This document shows positions 1-7,493 of a stretch of 64,000 bases of DNA, in pieces. The stretch spans positions 62,001-126,000 of the forward strand of contig JAYPWI010000001.1 of NCBI GenBank assembly GCA_038135065.1, in the 5' to 3' direction. The first letter of the stretch is position 1. Each line of letters begins with the position of its first letter. A program made the position numbers and the translations under genes. A model generated the notes under the pieces. The model was not told the origin of the DNA. It was given only the letters and a program-made list of their open reading frames with translations, and ran no database searches. Source of the stretch: JAYPWI01 sp038135065 (GTDB taxonomy: Bacteria > Actinomycetota > Acidimicrobiia > Acidimicrobiales > Poriferisodalaceae).

Positions 1-404
1 AGGGCATCAACCCCGTCGAAGCGGCGGAGAACATCAGGGACCAGGGAGGGCTTGTCTACATCCCGCATCCCTTCGACCCAATGCGCAACAACCTTCGTCT
101 AGACGTGCTCGACGATCTAGTGGCACGCGGTCTCGTCGATGGGATCGAAGTGCTCAACGGTAAGACGAGCCTGCGAAGCCTCAATCGACAGGCTGCCGAA
201 TATGCGGCCCAGCACGGCCTGGCACCTGGGGCCGGGAGCGACGCCCACGTGGCGGAAGCGATCGGATCGGTGTACCACGAGATGCCTGATTTCGATGGAC
301 CGTCGGAGTTCCTGGCCGCCATGCGCCAGGGCCGGGCCATCGGCCACCACTTCGACCCGCCTCGAAGGTGGCGGCCTCGTATCGTCCCATCCACTTCCAG
401 CTAG
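1..404 (+). CDS. PHP-domain metal-dependent phosphoesterase, C-terminal part
   Basis: The gene runs in from the left edge, so its start is outside the window; the reading frame begins at base 3. About 133 residues are visible. Two blocks are typical of PHP (polymerase and histidinol phosphatase) domains: YIPHPFDP near the start and GAGSDAHVAEAIG further on, which carry metal-binding His and Asp residues. In PHP proteins this end closes the metal-dependent phosphoesterase barrel. The natural substrate cannot be told from this fragment. It lies 62 bp before uppP on the same strand. Confidence 0.7.
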   Translation, partial: GINPVEAAENIRDQGGLVYIPHPFDPMRNNLRLDVLDDLVARGLVDGIEVLNGKTSLRSLNRQAAEYAAQHGLAPGAGSDAHVAEAIGSVYHEMPDFDGPSEFLAAMRQGRAIGHHFDPPRRWRPRIVPSTSS

Positions 405-466
405 GGTGACCTCTTCAGGGGTCTGGAACTGCGCCTCTGGCCCTCGACTCGATTGTCGGCATCGCA

Positions 467-1306
467 ATGTCCCTCGTACATGCCCTCGTGCTCGGAATCA
501 CTCAGGGGCTTGCTGAGTTTCTTCCCATTTCGTCGAGCGGCCATCTGGAGTTGGTCCCCTGGTTGTTGGGGTGGGACGACTTCGCCGGTGACGCTCGTCT
601 GGAGAATGCCTTCGACGTGGCACTGCACGTCGGCACCCTCGTCGGCGCCCTCGCGTACCTGTGGTCTGATGTCGTCCGGTACACCCGTGCGGGGCTCGGC
701 GCACTGATGGGGCGCCATGAGTGGAGCGCCGACGCGCGAATCGCCTGGATGCTGTTGGTGTCGGCGTTCCCGGCTGCGACGGTCGGGGTGCTGCTCGAGG
801 GCTATCTGCTGGACCTGGCTGAGAACATCGTGCTGATCGCCGGCCTGCTGATCGTGTTCGGCATCCTCTTGTTCTGGGCAGATCGTCGACCCGCCGGTCG
901 GTCGGGCCGAGCGGTCGATGCGTTCTCGTGGCGGGATGCTGCACTGATGGGGGCTGGCCAGGCGTGTGCCCTCCTGCCCGGTGTCAGCCGCAGTGGGGTC
1001 ACCATGACGGTGGGGCGTGCCCTGCACTTCGACCGGACCGCTGCGGCGCGGCTGGCCTTCCTCATGAGCCTTCCTCTCATCGGGGGAGCCGGCATCTACC
1101 GGGGGTTGACCGTCGCCTCAGACGGGTTCCCCGTCGAGATGCTGGGTGGGTTCCTGGTAGGGATGGCAGCAGCCACCCTCACCGGCTGGTGCGCAGTGTG
1201 GGCGACGCTGCGCTTCCTCCGCTCGAGGACCTACGCCCCGTTCGTGGCGTACCGACTGGTGGTGGGTTTCGGGATCTTGACGCTGGTGATGACGGGCGTT
1301 CGCTGA
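467..1306 (+). CDS. uppP: Undecaprenyl-diphosphatase UppP (BacA)
   Basis: This integral membrane enzyme removes one phosphate from undecaprenyl diphosphate to recycle the lipid carrier for peptidoglycan and other wall polymers; the family also gives bacitracin resistance. The 279-residue length fits the family. Both signature regions are present: GITQGLAEFLPISSSGH at residues 10-26, with the catalytic Glu, and PGVSRSGVTM near residue 170, with the catalytic Ser/Arg. Several hydrophobic segments follow. The stop lies only 7 bp from the stop of the converging SAF-domain gene. Confidence 0.96.
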   Translation: MSLVHALVLGITQGLAEFLPISSSGHLELVPWLLGWDDFAGDARLENAFDVALHVGTLVGALAYLWSDVVRYTRAGLGALMGRHEWSADARIAWMLLVSAFPAATVGVLLEGYLLDLAENIVLIAGLLIVFGILLFWADRRPAGRSGRAVDAFSWRDAALMGAGQACALLPGVSRSGVTMTVGRALHFDRTAAARLAFLMSLPLIGGAGIYRGLTVASDGFPVEMLGGFLVGMAAATLTGWCAVWATLRFLRSRTYAPFVAYRLVVGFGILTLVMTGVR

Positions 1307-1313
1307 TCGGCGC

Positions 1314-1937
1314 TCAGCCCACGAGCATGGGAACAACCGTCCCACCGATGGCTGCGGTGGCCAACAGCATCGCCCGAGATGGATCCACTTCCACCAACCA
1401 TTCGCCCGGGTGGACTGCGATCACCCGCCCCTCTATCACCACCACCTCCGATGGTCGTTCGCCGTACGGGTCGACCCGTTCGCTCACTGCCAATTCGACG
1501 AGCTGTCCCGCCTGGGGGACCAGGTCCGTTGACACGGGAACCGGTACGACTCGCATCCCGGGCCGGGCCACCCCAGCCATGTCGACCTCGGTGATCACGG
1601 CCCCTTGCGGCACCCTTCGCGCTACCCGTTGTACCGGGACCGCCGCATCGAGCGCAGAGGCTGGGGTCAGGGTGGAGGGGATCTCCACGACCTCCGTGTC
1701 GCTCGGAGCGACCGGCCCTGGCTCGAGGGTTCGTACCGCGCGGTGAACCGACACGGTCGTGCCCCAGGCCCGACGGGCTGCCGTGGCCGATTGCCGCGCG
1801 CTGCCCACCGCGGTGACTGCGACGATCACGATCAACGCCACGGCGAGCCAGTGGGTCCGGTCGGGATGTGACCACAGGGGAAGATTTCTACGAACCCGAT
1901 GAGATCGGCGTAGCGATGGGGTGATTGGCGCTGGCAC
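1314..1937 (-). CDS. SAF-domain protein, CpaB/RcpC-like
   Basis: The 207-residue protein has a basic N-terminus, one membrane segment at about residues 29-46 (LAVALIVIVAVTAVG) and a periplasmic part resembling SAF domains of Flp-pilus assembly protein CpaB/RcpC (for example VARRVPQGAVITEVDM). In Flp/tight-adherence systems CpaB works at the outer face of the secretion machinery. No other tad/flp gene is next to it, so a role in pilus assembly is inferred from the domain only. It ends 7 bp from uppP (convergent). The start at 1937 is the outermost plausible one. Confidence 0.55.
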   Translation of the reverse strand: MPAPITPSLRRSHRVRRNLPLWSHPDRTHWLAVALIVIVAVTAVGSARQSATAARRAWGTTVSVHRAVRTLEPGPVAPSDTEVVEIPSTLTPASALDAAVPVQRVARRVPQGAVITEVDMAGVARPGMRVVPVPVSTDLVPQAGQLVELAVSERVDPYGERPSEVVVIEGRVIAVHPGEWLVEVDPSRAMLLATAAIGGTVVPMLVG

Positions 1938-1994
1938 GGCAACTCCTCGTGCGGGTGTGAACCGGAGCGGGGAGGTGGGCGGGGAGTGCCAGAT

Positions 1995-2336
1995 TCAGCT
2001 GTCCGAGGACGTGGATCCCGATGTCGAGGAGGTAGTAGAGGTTCCGCCGGAGGAGCTGGAGGTGGAATCCGAGTTCGAACCAGAGCCTGAACCCGAGCCC
2101 GAACTCGACGAACTGCTGCCGGACGAGGAGGCCGAAGACCCCGAGCGGCTGTCGGTCTTGTAGAACCCGCTCCCCTTGAAGGCGATACCCACGTTGCCGA
2201 AGACCTTGTTCACTGTGCCGCCGCACACTGCGCCGTCATGCTCGAGGGGGCATGTAGTCAGGGCGTCGTCGGAAATTGACTGCCGGATCTCGAAGGATTG
2301 ATCGCAGGATGTACAGCGGTATTCGTACGTAGGCAT
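1995..2336 (-). CDS. FmdB-family zinc-ribbon protein
   Basis: The 113-residue protein opens with MPTYEYRCTSCDQSFE, the signature of the FmdB/CxxC zinc-ribbon family, with the second metal-binding cysteines further on (TTCPLEHDGAVCGG). The family was named for a putative regulator of formamidase genes; its molecular role is mostly unknown. The conserved core ends near KVFGNVGIAFKGSGFYKTD and is followed by a low-complexity Ser/Gly/Asp tail of about 45 residues, longer than is common. The repetitive tail explains the acidic open frame seen on the opposite strand. It is 57 bp upstream of the SAF-domain gene on the same strand. Confidence 0.85.
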   Translation of the reverse strand: MPTYEYRCTSCDQSFEIRQSISDDALTTCPLEHDGAVCGGTVNKVFGNVGIAFKGSGFYKTDSRSGSSASSSGSSSSSSGSGSGSGSNSDSTSSSSGGTSTTSSTSGSTSSDS

Positions 2337-2486
2337 CGATTGGGGTCACCACCGGAGGGACACTGACGGGGCCGCAGGTCTGGCCGGAGGGGAAGTGTAG
2401 CCAGGCACCCACGTGCCGACACATGAGAGTGGAGGCACACGGCGTGATCTGCTGAGATCAGGGTGCCGTCGTCCGATAGGAACGTG

Positions 2487-3638
2487 ATGCCTGTCCCCGC
2501 CACGACCTCCGCATTGATGGATCGCTACCGGATTTCCTCCGGTGCAGCCGAGACCCTTGTCGAGTACCGATTCGATCCCGATCGCTTCGATCTCTTGAGG
2601 GAACGATTGCTTGGAGCCGATGCGGGCCCTCACCGCAACTGGGTCCAGGGCCGGATCGTCGAGCCCACTGCCTCAGACGTGCGGCCCCTGGCGCCATTGG
2701 GTTCACGCGAGCGGGAAGAGCTCGCAGAACGAGGGATCGCTGCGCTGCGCCGTGGCGAGGTCGCCGTGGTGCTCCTCGCCGGGGGTATGGCGACCCGCTT
2801 CGGCGGCGGGGTGAAGGCTCTGGCCGAGGTGCTTGGGGGCGTCACGTTCCTCGACGCCAAGGCGATCGACGTGGCACACGTTGGACGCCGCTACGGCGCT
2901 TCGGTTCCCATGGTGTTGATGACCAGCTTCCAATCGCATCACGCTCTGGGAGCGGCGGTCGAGGCCTATGTCGACGAGGGGGCCCGCATCAGCCTCGCCC
3001 CCCAGTCCGTTGCCTTGCGTCTGGTTCGCAGCGGCGACCTGTATCGGGATGGGGAGGGTCAGGTCTCGCTCTGTGCCCCAGGGCACGGTGACCTGCCCGA
3101 GGCCCTGCAGAGTTCGGGCACGCTCGCCACCTTCGCCCGAGAGGGCATCCGCCACGTGATGGTGACCAATGTCGACAATGCCGCAGCGACCCTCGAGCCG
3201 GCCGTCATCGGCGCGCATCTCGACGGTGGATTGCCGATGACATGCGAGGTGACGGGGGGTGACCTCAAGGGCGGTGCCCCGTATCGGGTCGACGACCACC
3301 TCCAGATCGTGGAGGAGTTCCGCATCCCATCCCATGCGGGGCTTTCCCCTCCGCGCGCAGTGAACACGAACTCGATGATCATCGACCTCGACGTGCTGGC
3401 TGCGGACTACCCGCTTACCTGGTTCACTGTCGACAAGATGGTCGGGGGAGACCCGGTGGTGCAGTTCGAACGCCTCGTCGGCGAACTGACGGCCTTCGTC
3501 CCTGCGTTCATGCTGCTCGTCGAGCGGGACGGTCCTGACGGTCGATTCCAGCCGGTCAAGGATCCGGCGGAGTTGGCCGCTCGGCAGGCCGAGATTCGTA
3601 ACATCCTGACCGCTCGGCACATCTTGGGCGAGGCCTAG
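2487..3638 (+). CDS. UTP--glucose-1-phosphate uridylyltransferase family (UDPGP)
   Basis: This nucleotidyltransferase would make UDP-sugar from UTP and a sugar 1-phosphate, feeding cell-envelope polysaccharide and trehalose/glycogen pathways. The nucleotide-binding motif LAGGMATRFGGGVK, the VTNVDN segment and the conserved Lys in FTVDKMVGGD are those of the eukaryote-like UDPGP family rather than bacterial GalU. I chose ATG 2487 because AGGA sits at 2478-2481; an in-frame GTG at 2463 would add eight residues. Its position just before moeA matches the galU-moeA order in other Actinobacteria. The exact sugar substrate is inferred. Confidence 0.82.
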   Translation: MPVPATTSALMDRYRISSGAAETLVEYRFDPDRFDLLRERLLGADAGPHRNWVQGRIVEPTASDVRPLAPLGSREREELAERGIAALRRGEVAVVLLAGGMATRFGGGVKALAEVLGGVTFLDAKAIDVAHVGRRYGASVPMVLMTSFQSHHALGAAVEAYVDEGARISLAPQSVALRLVRSGDLYRDGEGQVSLCAPGHGDLPEALQSSGTLATFAREGIRHVMVTNVDNAAATLEPAVIGAHLDGGLPMTCEVTGGDLKGGAPYRVDDHLQIVEEFRIPSHAGLSPPRAVNTNSMIIDLDVLAADYPLTWFTVDKMVGGDPVVQFERLVGELTAFVPAFMLLVERDGPDGRFQPVKDPAELAARQAEIRNILTARHILGEA

Positions 3639-3665
3639 GCACGGCCGGGGCCGGCCTCACCCGGG

Positions 3666-3671
3666 TACATT
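3666..3671 (+). promoter_or_regulatory. -10 box of a leaderless moeA promoter
   Basis: TACATT ends 6 nt before the moeA ATG, so transcription would begin at or next to the start codon. No Shine-Dalgarno sequence is present. Assignment is by sequence pattern only. Confidence 0.55.
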
Positions 3672-3677
3672 GCCCTC

Positions 3678-4886
3678 ATGCTCCCTCTCGATGAGGTTCG
3701 TGACCATGTGATCGAGCGCTGTCCGGCCAGGTCCCCGGTGAGCCTGTCGCTCGACCAGGTCCTTGGCCTGGTCACCGGGCACGACATCAGGGCAACCGAA
3801 TCGATTCCTCCGTTCGCCAACACAGCCATGGACGGATTCGCCCTTCGTGCTGCGGACACGCGGGGCGCACCCGTGGAGTTGCAGATCGTAGAGACGATCG
3901 CAGCTGGGCATGCGCCGACCCGGGTGGTGGGTCCGGGTCAGGCCAGTCGCATCATGACCGGGGCGGTCATCCCCGACGGAGCCGACGCCATCGTGATGGT
4001 CGAACGTACCTCGGTCGAGGGCGACCGGGTCTCCGTCCACATCGAGGTTCCTGTCGGGAACCACGTCCGACCAGCTGGCGATGACATCGTCGATGGCGAC
4101 CTCGTGATTCCCCGGGGCACCGTCCTCGGTGCTGGGCATCTCGGCGTGCTCGCCTCCCTCGGAATGACGGAGGTGCTTGTTCATCCTCGCCCGCGCGTCG
4201 GGGTGATCTCCACCGGTGACGAATTGGTCGCCGATGGTGGGCCCTTGGCCCCGGGACAGATTCGGGACTCCAACCGGCGGACCTTGCTGAGTTTGCTGGC
4301 GAGGGTCGATGCCGTTCCCGTAGACCTCGGTTTGGTGGCCGACGACGAGGACCTCATCGAGGCGGCCGTGCTCGATGGCGTGTCGCAGTGCGATGCCCTG
4401 GTGACCTCAGGTGGTGTGAGCATGGGGGACTACGACTACGTGAAGGCCGTGCTCGATCGCATCGGCGACATGCGCTGGATGCAGGTAGCGATCAAACCGG
4501 CGAAGCCCTTCGCCTTCGGGACAGTGGCCGGCGTTCCCGTGTTCGGCCTTCCGGGTAATCCGGTGTCCTCGATGGTGTCCTTCGAGTTGTTCGCCCGCAC
4601 AGGCCTGCGGTCGATGATGGGTCATGCTCGCCCCGTGCGGGACACCGTGTCGGCCGTAGCTGGCGAGGATCTGCTCCGAACCCCCGACGGCAAGACCCAC
4701 TTCCTTCGGGTGATGGCGACGTTCGAAGCGGGGGGCATCGTCGTCCGTTCCGCAGGTGGGCAGGGTTCACACATGCTCTGGGCCATGGCCAAGGCGAACG
4801 CGCTGGCCGTCGTGCCCGATGGCGACGGGTGTCGAGCAGGTGAACCGGTGGAGGTGCTGTTGTTGGAGGGCCACGTCGACCGCTGA
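3678..4886 (+). CDS. moeA: Molybdopterin molybdotransferase MoeA
   Basis: MoeA inserts molybdate into adenylated molybdopterin, the last common step of molybdenum cofactor synthesis, in the cytoplasm. The 402 residues match the family. Visible signatures are AMDGFALR in the N-terminal region, TGAVIPDGADAIVMVE, the MogA-like fold segment VISTGDELV, DSNRRTLLSLL, SGGVSMGDYDYVK and FGLPGNPVSSMVSFE. moaA and moaC follow on the same strand. In this window a molybdenum hydroxylase cluster at 46.8-54.7 kb is the obvious consumer. The start has a -10 box instead of a ribosome binding site directly upstream. Confidence 0.95.
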   Translation: MLPLDEVRDHVIERCPARSPVSLSLDQVLGLVTGHDIRATESIPPFANTAMDGFALRAADTRGAPVELQIVETIAAGHAPTRVVGPGQASRIMTGAVIPDGADAIVMVERTSVEGDRVSVHIEVPVGNHVRPAGDDIVDGDLVIPRGTVLGAGHLGVLASLGMTEVLVHPRPRVGVISTGDELVADGGPLAPGQIRDSNRRTLLSLLARVDAVPVDLGLVADDEDLIEAAVLDGVSQCDALVTSGGVSMGDYDYVKAVLDRIGDMRWMQVAIKPAKPFAFGTVAGVPVFGLPGNPVSSMVSFELFARTGLRSMMGHARPVRDTVSAVAGEDLLRTPDGKTHFLRVMATFEAGGIVVRSAGGQGSHMLWAMAKANALAVVPDGDGCRAGEPVEVLLLEGHVDR

Positions 4887-4930
4887 CCGACCCCTGGCCG
4901 CCCGCTGGGGTGTCGAACCGACCCGGTCGC

Positions 4931-4936
4931 TACGCT
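4931..4936 (+). promoter_or_regulatory. -10 box of a leaderless moaA promoter
   Basis: TACGCT ends 7 nt before the moaA ATG; no Shine-Dalgarno sequence is seen. moaA may therefore be transcribed on its own, although it follows moeA by only 57 bp. Confidence 0.5.
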
Positions 4937-4943
4937 CTGAGCC

Positions 4944-5942
4944 ATGAGCCACGACGCGGGGGCAGAGGATCTCATCGATCCGTTCGGACGGGTAGTCCGC
5001 GATCTGCGTATCTCGATCACCGATCGCTGCAATTTCCGCTGCCAGTACTGCATGCCCGCCGAGGGGATGCAGTGGTTGGCCCGTGAGGAGATCCTCACCT
5101 TCGAGGAGATCGAGCGGTTCGCCCGCATCTGTATCGATCGGTTCGGGTTCGACGGCATTCGCCTGACGGGAGGGGAGCCCCTGGTTCGGGCTCACCTTCC
5201 CCGGCTCGTCGAACGCCTCTCTGCGCTCGGAGTCGACGTGGCCCTGACCACGAACGGGGCAACGCTGGGGCTTCATGCGGGCCCGCTTGCGAGGGCTGGG
5301 CTGTCGAGGATCAATATCAGCCTCGACTCCTTGCAGCGAGATCGTTTTCTCGAACTGACCCGTCGCGACGAGTTGGACCGCGTGCTGGAGGGAATCTCGT
5401 CGGCCATTGACGCTGGCCTGGATCCGGTCAAAATCAATGCTGTCATGATGCGGGGCATCAACGACGACGAGGTGGTCGACTTCGCCCGGTTCGGTCGGGA
5501 ACACGGTGTCACGGTGCGGTTCATCGAGTTCATGCCGCTCGACGCCGACGACCGGTGGTCGGCCGATGTCGTCGTACCCGCTGACGAGATCGTTGCCACC
5601 ATCAACGAGGCGTTCCCTCTCGAACCGATTGTTCGGGGTGCTGAACCCGCAGAGCGCTACCGCTACCGCGACGGCGCTGGCGAGATCGGGGTCATCGCGA
5701 GCGTCACCAAGCCCTTCTGTGGCAACTGCGATCGGGTTCGCCTCACCGCCGAAGGCCAATTCCGGACCTGTCTGTTCGCGGTCGAGGAGTTCGACATGCG
5801 AACCCTGCTGCGAAGCAATGCTGACGACGATGCCGTTGCTGCGGCTATTGAACGAGCCGTTGGCACCAAGTGGGAGGGCCATGCCATCGGCCAGGTCCAG
5901 TTCATTCGGCCCCGTCGCTCGATGAGCCAGATCGGCGGGTGA
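4944..5942 (+). CDS. moaA: GTP 3',8-cyclase MoaA (radical SAM)
   Basis: MoaA uses S-adenosylmethionine and two 4Fe-4S clusters to convert GTP to 3',8-cyclo-GTP, the first step of molybdopterin synthesis. The N-terminal radical SAM cluster ligands are in CNFRCQYC (near residues 29-36); the second cluster ligands are in FCGNCDRVRLT and the later RTC. The protein ends in Gly-Gly, as is required for MoaA function in characterised homologues. It is 332 residues long. moaC, whose product uses the MoaA product, lies 43 bp downstream. Confidence 0.96.
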   Translation: MSHDAGAEDLIDPFGRVVRDLRISITDRCNFRCQYCMPAEGMQWLAREEILTFEEIERFARICIDRFGFDGIRLTGGEPLVRAHLPRLVERLSALGVDVALTTNGATLGLHAGPLARAGLSRINISLDSLQRDRFLELTRRDELDRVLEGISSAIDAGLDPVKINAVMMRGINDDEVVDFARFGREHGVTVRFIEFMPLDADDRWSADVVVPADEIVATINEAFPLEPIVRGAEPAERYRYRDGAGEIGVIASVTKPFCGNCDRVRLTAEGQFRTCLFAVEEFDMRTLLRSNADDDAVAAAIERAVGTKWEGHAIGQVQFIRPRRSMSQIGG

Positions 5943-5973
5943 GCGGGCCGATCGGGCTGCTGACCCGCAGGGG

Positions 5974-5979
5974 TACGCT
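5974..5979 (+). promoter_or_regulatory. -10 box of a leaderless moaC promoter
   Basis: TACGCT ends 6 nt before the moaC ATG and no ribosome binding site is visible, giving the same arrangement as moeA and moaA. Confidence 0.5.
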
Positions 5980-5985
5980 GGCACC

Positions 5986-6540
5986 ATGACGGAGCCGCAC
6001 CTCACCCATCTCGATCCGCTTGGCCGGGCCCGGATGGTGGATGTCACCCCCAAGGAGACCACCCATCGCAAGGCGGTCGCCCGTTGTCGGGTCTTCATGG
6101 AGGCAAGCACCACATCGTTGATCGCCCATGGAGCGGTCACCAAGGGTGATGTGCTGGCCGTGGCCCGGGTGGCTGGGATCCAGGCTGCCAAGCGCACCTC
6201 GGACCTCGTCCCTCTGTGCCACCCCCTCCTCGTCGGGTCTGTGTTCGTCAACTTCCACATCGACGAGAACTGGATCGAGGTCGAGGCCCAGGTCGACACA
6301 TTTGACCGTACGGGGGTGGAGATGGAGGCCATGACGGCATGTTCGATTGCCGCCCTGACCATCTACGACATGTGTAAGGCGGCCGACCGGTCGATGGTGA
6401 TCGGGGACCTCACCCTGTGGGAGAAGACCGGGGGACGATCCGGCACCTACCGCCGCGAGGAGTCGGCAGGTTCGACCGTCGCCCGCCTCGTCGGAGATCG
6501 GGTCACCGAGGGTCCGACCGCGGGCGAATCAATGAGTTGA
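5986..6540 (+). CDS. moaC: Cyclic pyranopterin monophosphate synthase MoaC
   Basis: MoaC rearranges 3',8-cyclo-GTP into cyclic pyranopterin monophosphate, the second step of molybdenum cofactor synthesis. The family core is clear: RMVDVTPKETTHRKAVA, KRTSDLVPLCHPL and GVEMEAMTACSIAALTIYDMCKA, with the conserved His/Lys/Asp residues of the active site. At 184 residues it is about 20 longer than usual because of a Gly/Glu/Thr-rich C-terminal tail. moaD, moaE and mog are not in the window. Confidence 0.95.
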   Translation: MTEPHLTHLDPLGRARMVDVTPKETTHRKAVARCRVFMEASTTSLIAHGAVTKGDVLAVARVAGIQAAKRTSDLVPLCHPLLVGSVFVNFHIDENWIEVEAQVDTFDRTGVEMEAMTACSIAALTIYDMCKAADRSMVIGDLTLWEKTGGRSGTYRREESAGSTVARLVGDRVTEGPTAGESMS

Positions 6541-6744
6541 TTGTCCCGCATTGCAATTGGGTCGGGCACAGGGCAATACTTTTCGGGCCCCGTAGCTGGG
6601 GCGAGTGTGCTGAATCGGTGTCCACCGGTTCGTGTCGGATAGGCCGTATCGACTGCCGTCGGTATTACGACAAGGAGGCGACAGCGTGGACGTGTTCTCC
6701 GTTCGGGTCGTCCCTTGTCAGCACTCGAGGTCGGGGCGGCGCCC
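6541..6744 (+). other. moaC to sepX-like intergenic region
   Basis: This stretch of about 200 bp has no conserved gene in its first part. Its end carries a strong Shine-Dalgarno sequence, AAGGAGG at 6672-6678, which serves a short upstream ORF (listed separately). I found no tRNA and no clear intrinsic terminator in it. Confidence 0.4.
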
Positions 6745-6748
6745 ATGA
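6686..6748 (+). CDS. 20-residue upstream ORF coupled to the sepX-like gene
   Basis: GTG at 6686 lies 7 nt after AAGGAGG (6672-6678), the best ribosome binding site in this part of the window. The frame runs 20 codons to TGA at 6746-6748, overlapping the ATG (6745) of the next gene as ATGA. The downstream gene has no ribosome binding site of its own. This is the architecture of a translationally coupled leader peptide. The peptide sequence matches nothing I know, so translation is a proposal. Confidence 0.4.
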   Translation: MDVFSVRVVPCQHSRSGRRP

Positions 6749-7254
6749 CCGTGTTGGTGTTGTCCGGACTGGCCATCATGTGGGCAGCATTGCTGGTGCC
6801 GGGCTGGCTGCGAGCCGTGCGGGAGCGATCGGGCCGTCAGAGCACGATGGACACATTCCATCAGCAGCTCTCCGTGTTGGAGCAATGGTCTCCATCAGCC
6901 CCTGCGGTGGGACCCCCAGGCGCTCGATTGCATTCGACTGATCGTTTCAGCAACCACCGTCGACCCGGGCGCGCCGTACCCACCTCGGTGGCCGCCGCTT
7001 CCCAGCGGCGGCGCGATCTCGTCGTGCTCCTGTCTGTGGCAGCCGGCGGCTCTCTCGTTGGTGGACTGGTGAGCGGATCGATGGTGGTCTTGACCACCCA
7101 CCTCGGTTGTGACGTCCTGCTACTCGCATACTGCCGGATGATCGTTCGCCGTCGACGTAGCGAGGCGAGTCGGATGGCCGGAGTGCACTTCCTGCCCGGC
7201 TTGGCCGATGAGTCGGGTGAGACCCCCTCCCTGCACCGTCGACCCGCCACCTGA
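6745..7254 (+). CDS. SepX/GlpR-like membrane protein
   Basis: The 169-residue protein starts with a membrane segment and a conserved-looking stretch (SGLAIMWAALLVPGWLR) that resembles the N-terminus of actinobacterial GlpR/SepX, a membrane protein that works with SepF in FtsZ-ring function in Streptomyces. A second hydrophobic hairpin (LVVLLSVAAGGSLVGGLVSG, then VVLTTHLGCDVLLLAYC) lies at about residues 90-130. Gene order supports the call: galU, moeA, moa genes and sepX/glpR are neighbours in other Actinobacteria. It is much shorter than Streptomyces SepX. ATG 6745 is preferred over TTG 6715 because the similarity begins there. Confidence 0.5.
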   Translation: MTVLVLSGLAIMWAALLVPGWLRAVRERSGRQSTMDTFHQQLSVLEQWSPSAPAVGPPGARLHSTDRFSNHRRPGRAVPTSVAAASQRRRDLVVLLSVAAGGSLVGGLVSGSMVVLTTHLGCDVLLLAYCRMIVRRRRSEASRMAGVHFLPGLADESGETPSLHRRPAT

Positions 7255-7302
7255 CGACGATCCCGAACGTCGATCGTTTGGGGAGGTCGGTGACCTCTTC
7301 GG

Positions 7303-7308
7303 TATATT
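7303..7308 (+). promoter_or_regulatory. -10 box of the tRNA-Ala promoter
   Basis: TATATT lies 13 bp upstream of the mature tRNA 5' end, leaving a short 5' leader. It is closer to the TATAAT consensus than the other -10 boxes in the window. Confidence 0.5.
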
Positions 7309-7321
7309 CAGGAGTCCCTAC

Positions 7322-7394
7322 GGGGGTGTAGCTCAGTTGGTAGAGCGCTTCGGTCGCATCGAAGAGGCCAGGGGTTCAATTCCCCTCACCTCCA
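7322..7394 (+). tRNA. tRNA-Ala(CGC)
   Basis: The sequence folds as a 73-nt cloverleaf. The acceptor GGGGGTG pairs with CACCTCC, the D arm is GCTC/GAGC, the anticodon stem CTTCG/CGAAG encloses loop GTCGCAT with anticodon CGC at 7355-7357, and the T arm is AGGGG-TTCAATT-CCCCT. It reads the GCG alanine codon. The discriminator base is A and no CCA is encoded. Confidence 0.95.
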
Positions 7395-7493
7395 CGTCGT
7401 CCCTCGCCGGGGACGTAACGGCGTCTCGTCGGCTCTCGGTCGCTAGGGCCCTTGTGGAGGGTTAGCATCTCGCCGGGGATCCGGGGGGTGACC

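Noticed and set aside
1921..2163. An acidic plus-strand ORF with a Glu/Pro repeat
   Set aside because: It is the complement of the Ser/Gly-rich tail of the FmdB-like gene and has no ribosome binding site.
3645..3658. A GGCCGGGGCCGGCC hairpin between the uridylyltransferase gene and moeA as a terminator
   Set aside because: The stem is only about 5 bp with no U-tract; it may simply be GC-rich spacer.
4767..6362. A 531-codon minus-strand open frame across moaA and moaC
   Set aside because: It is antisense to conserved enzymes with intact motifs and shows no protein family features.
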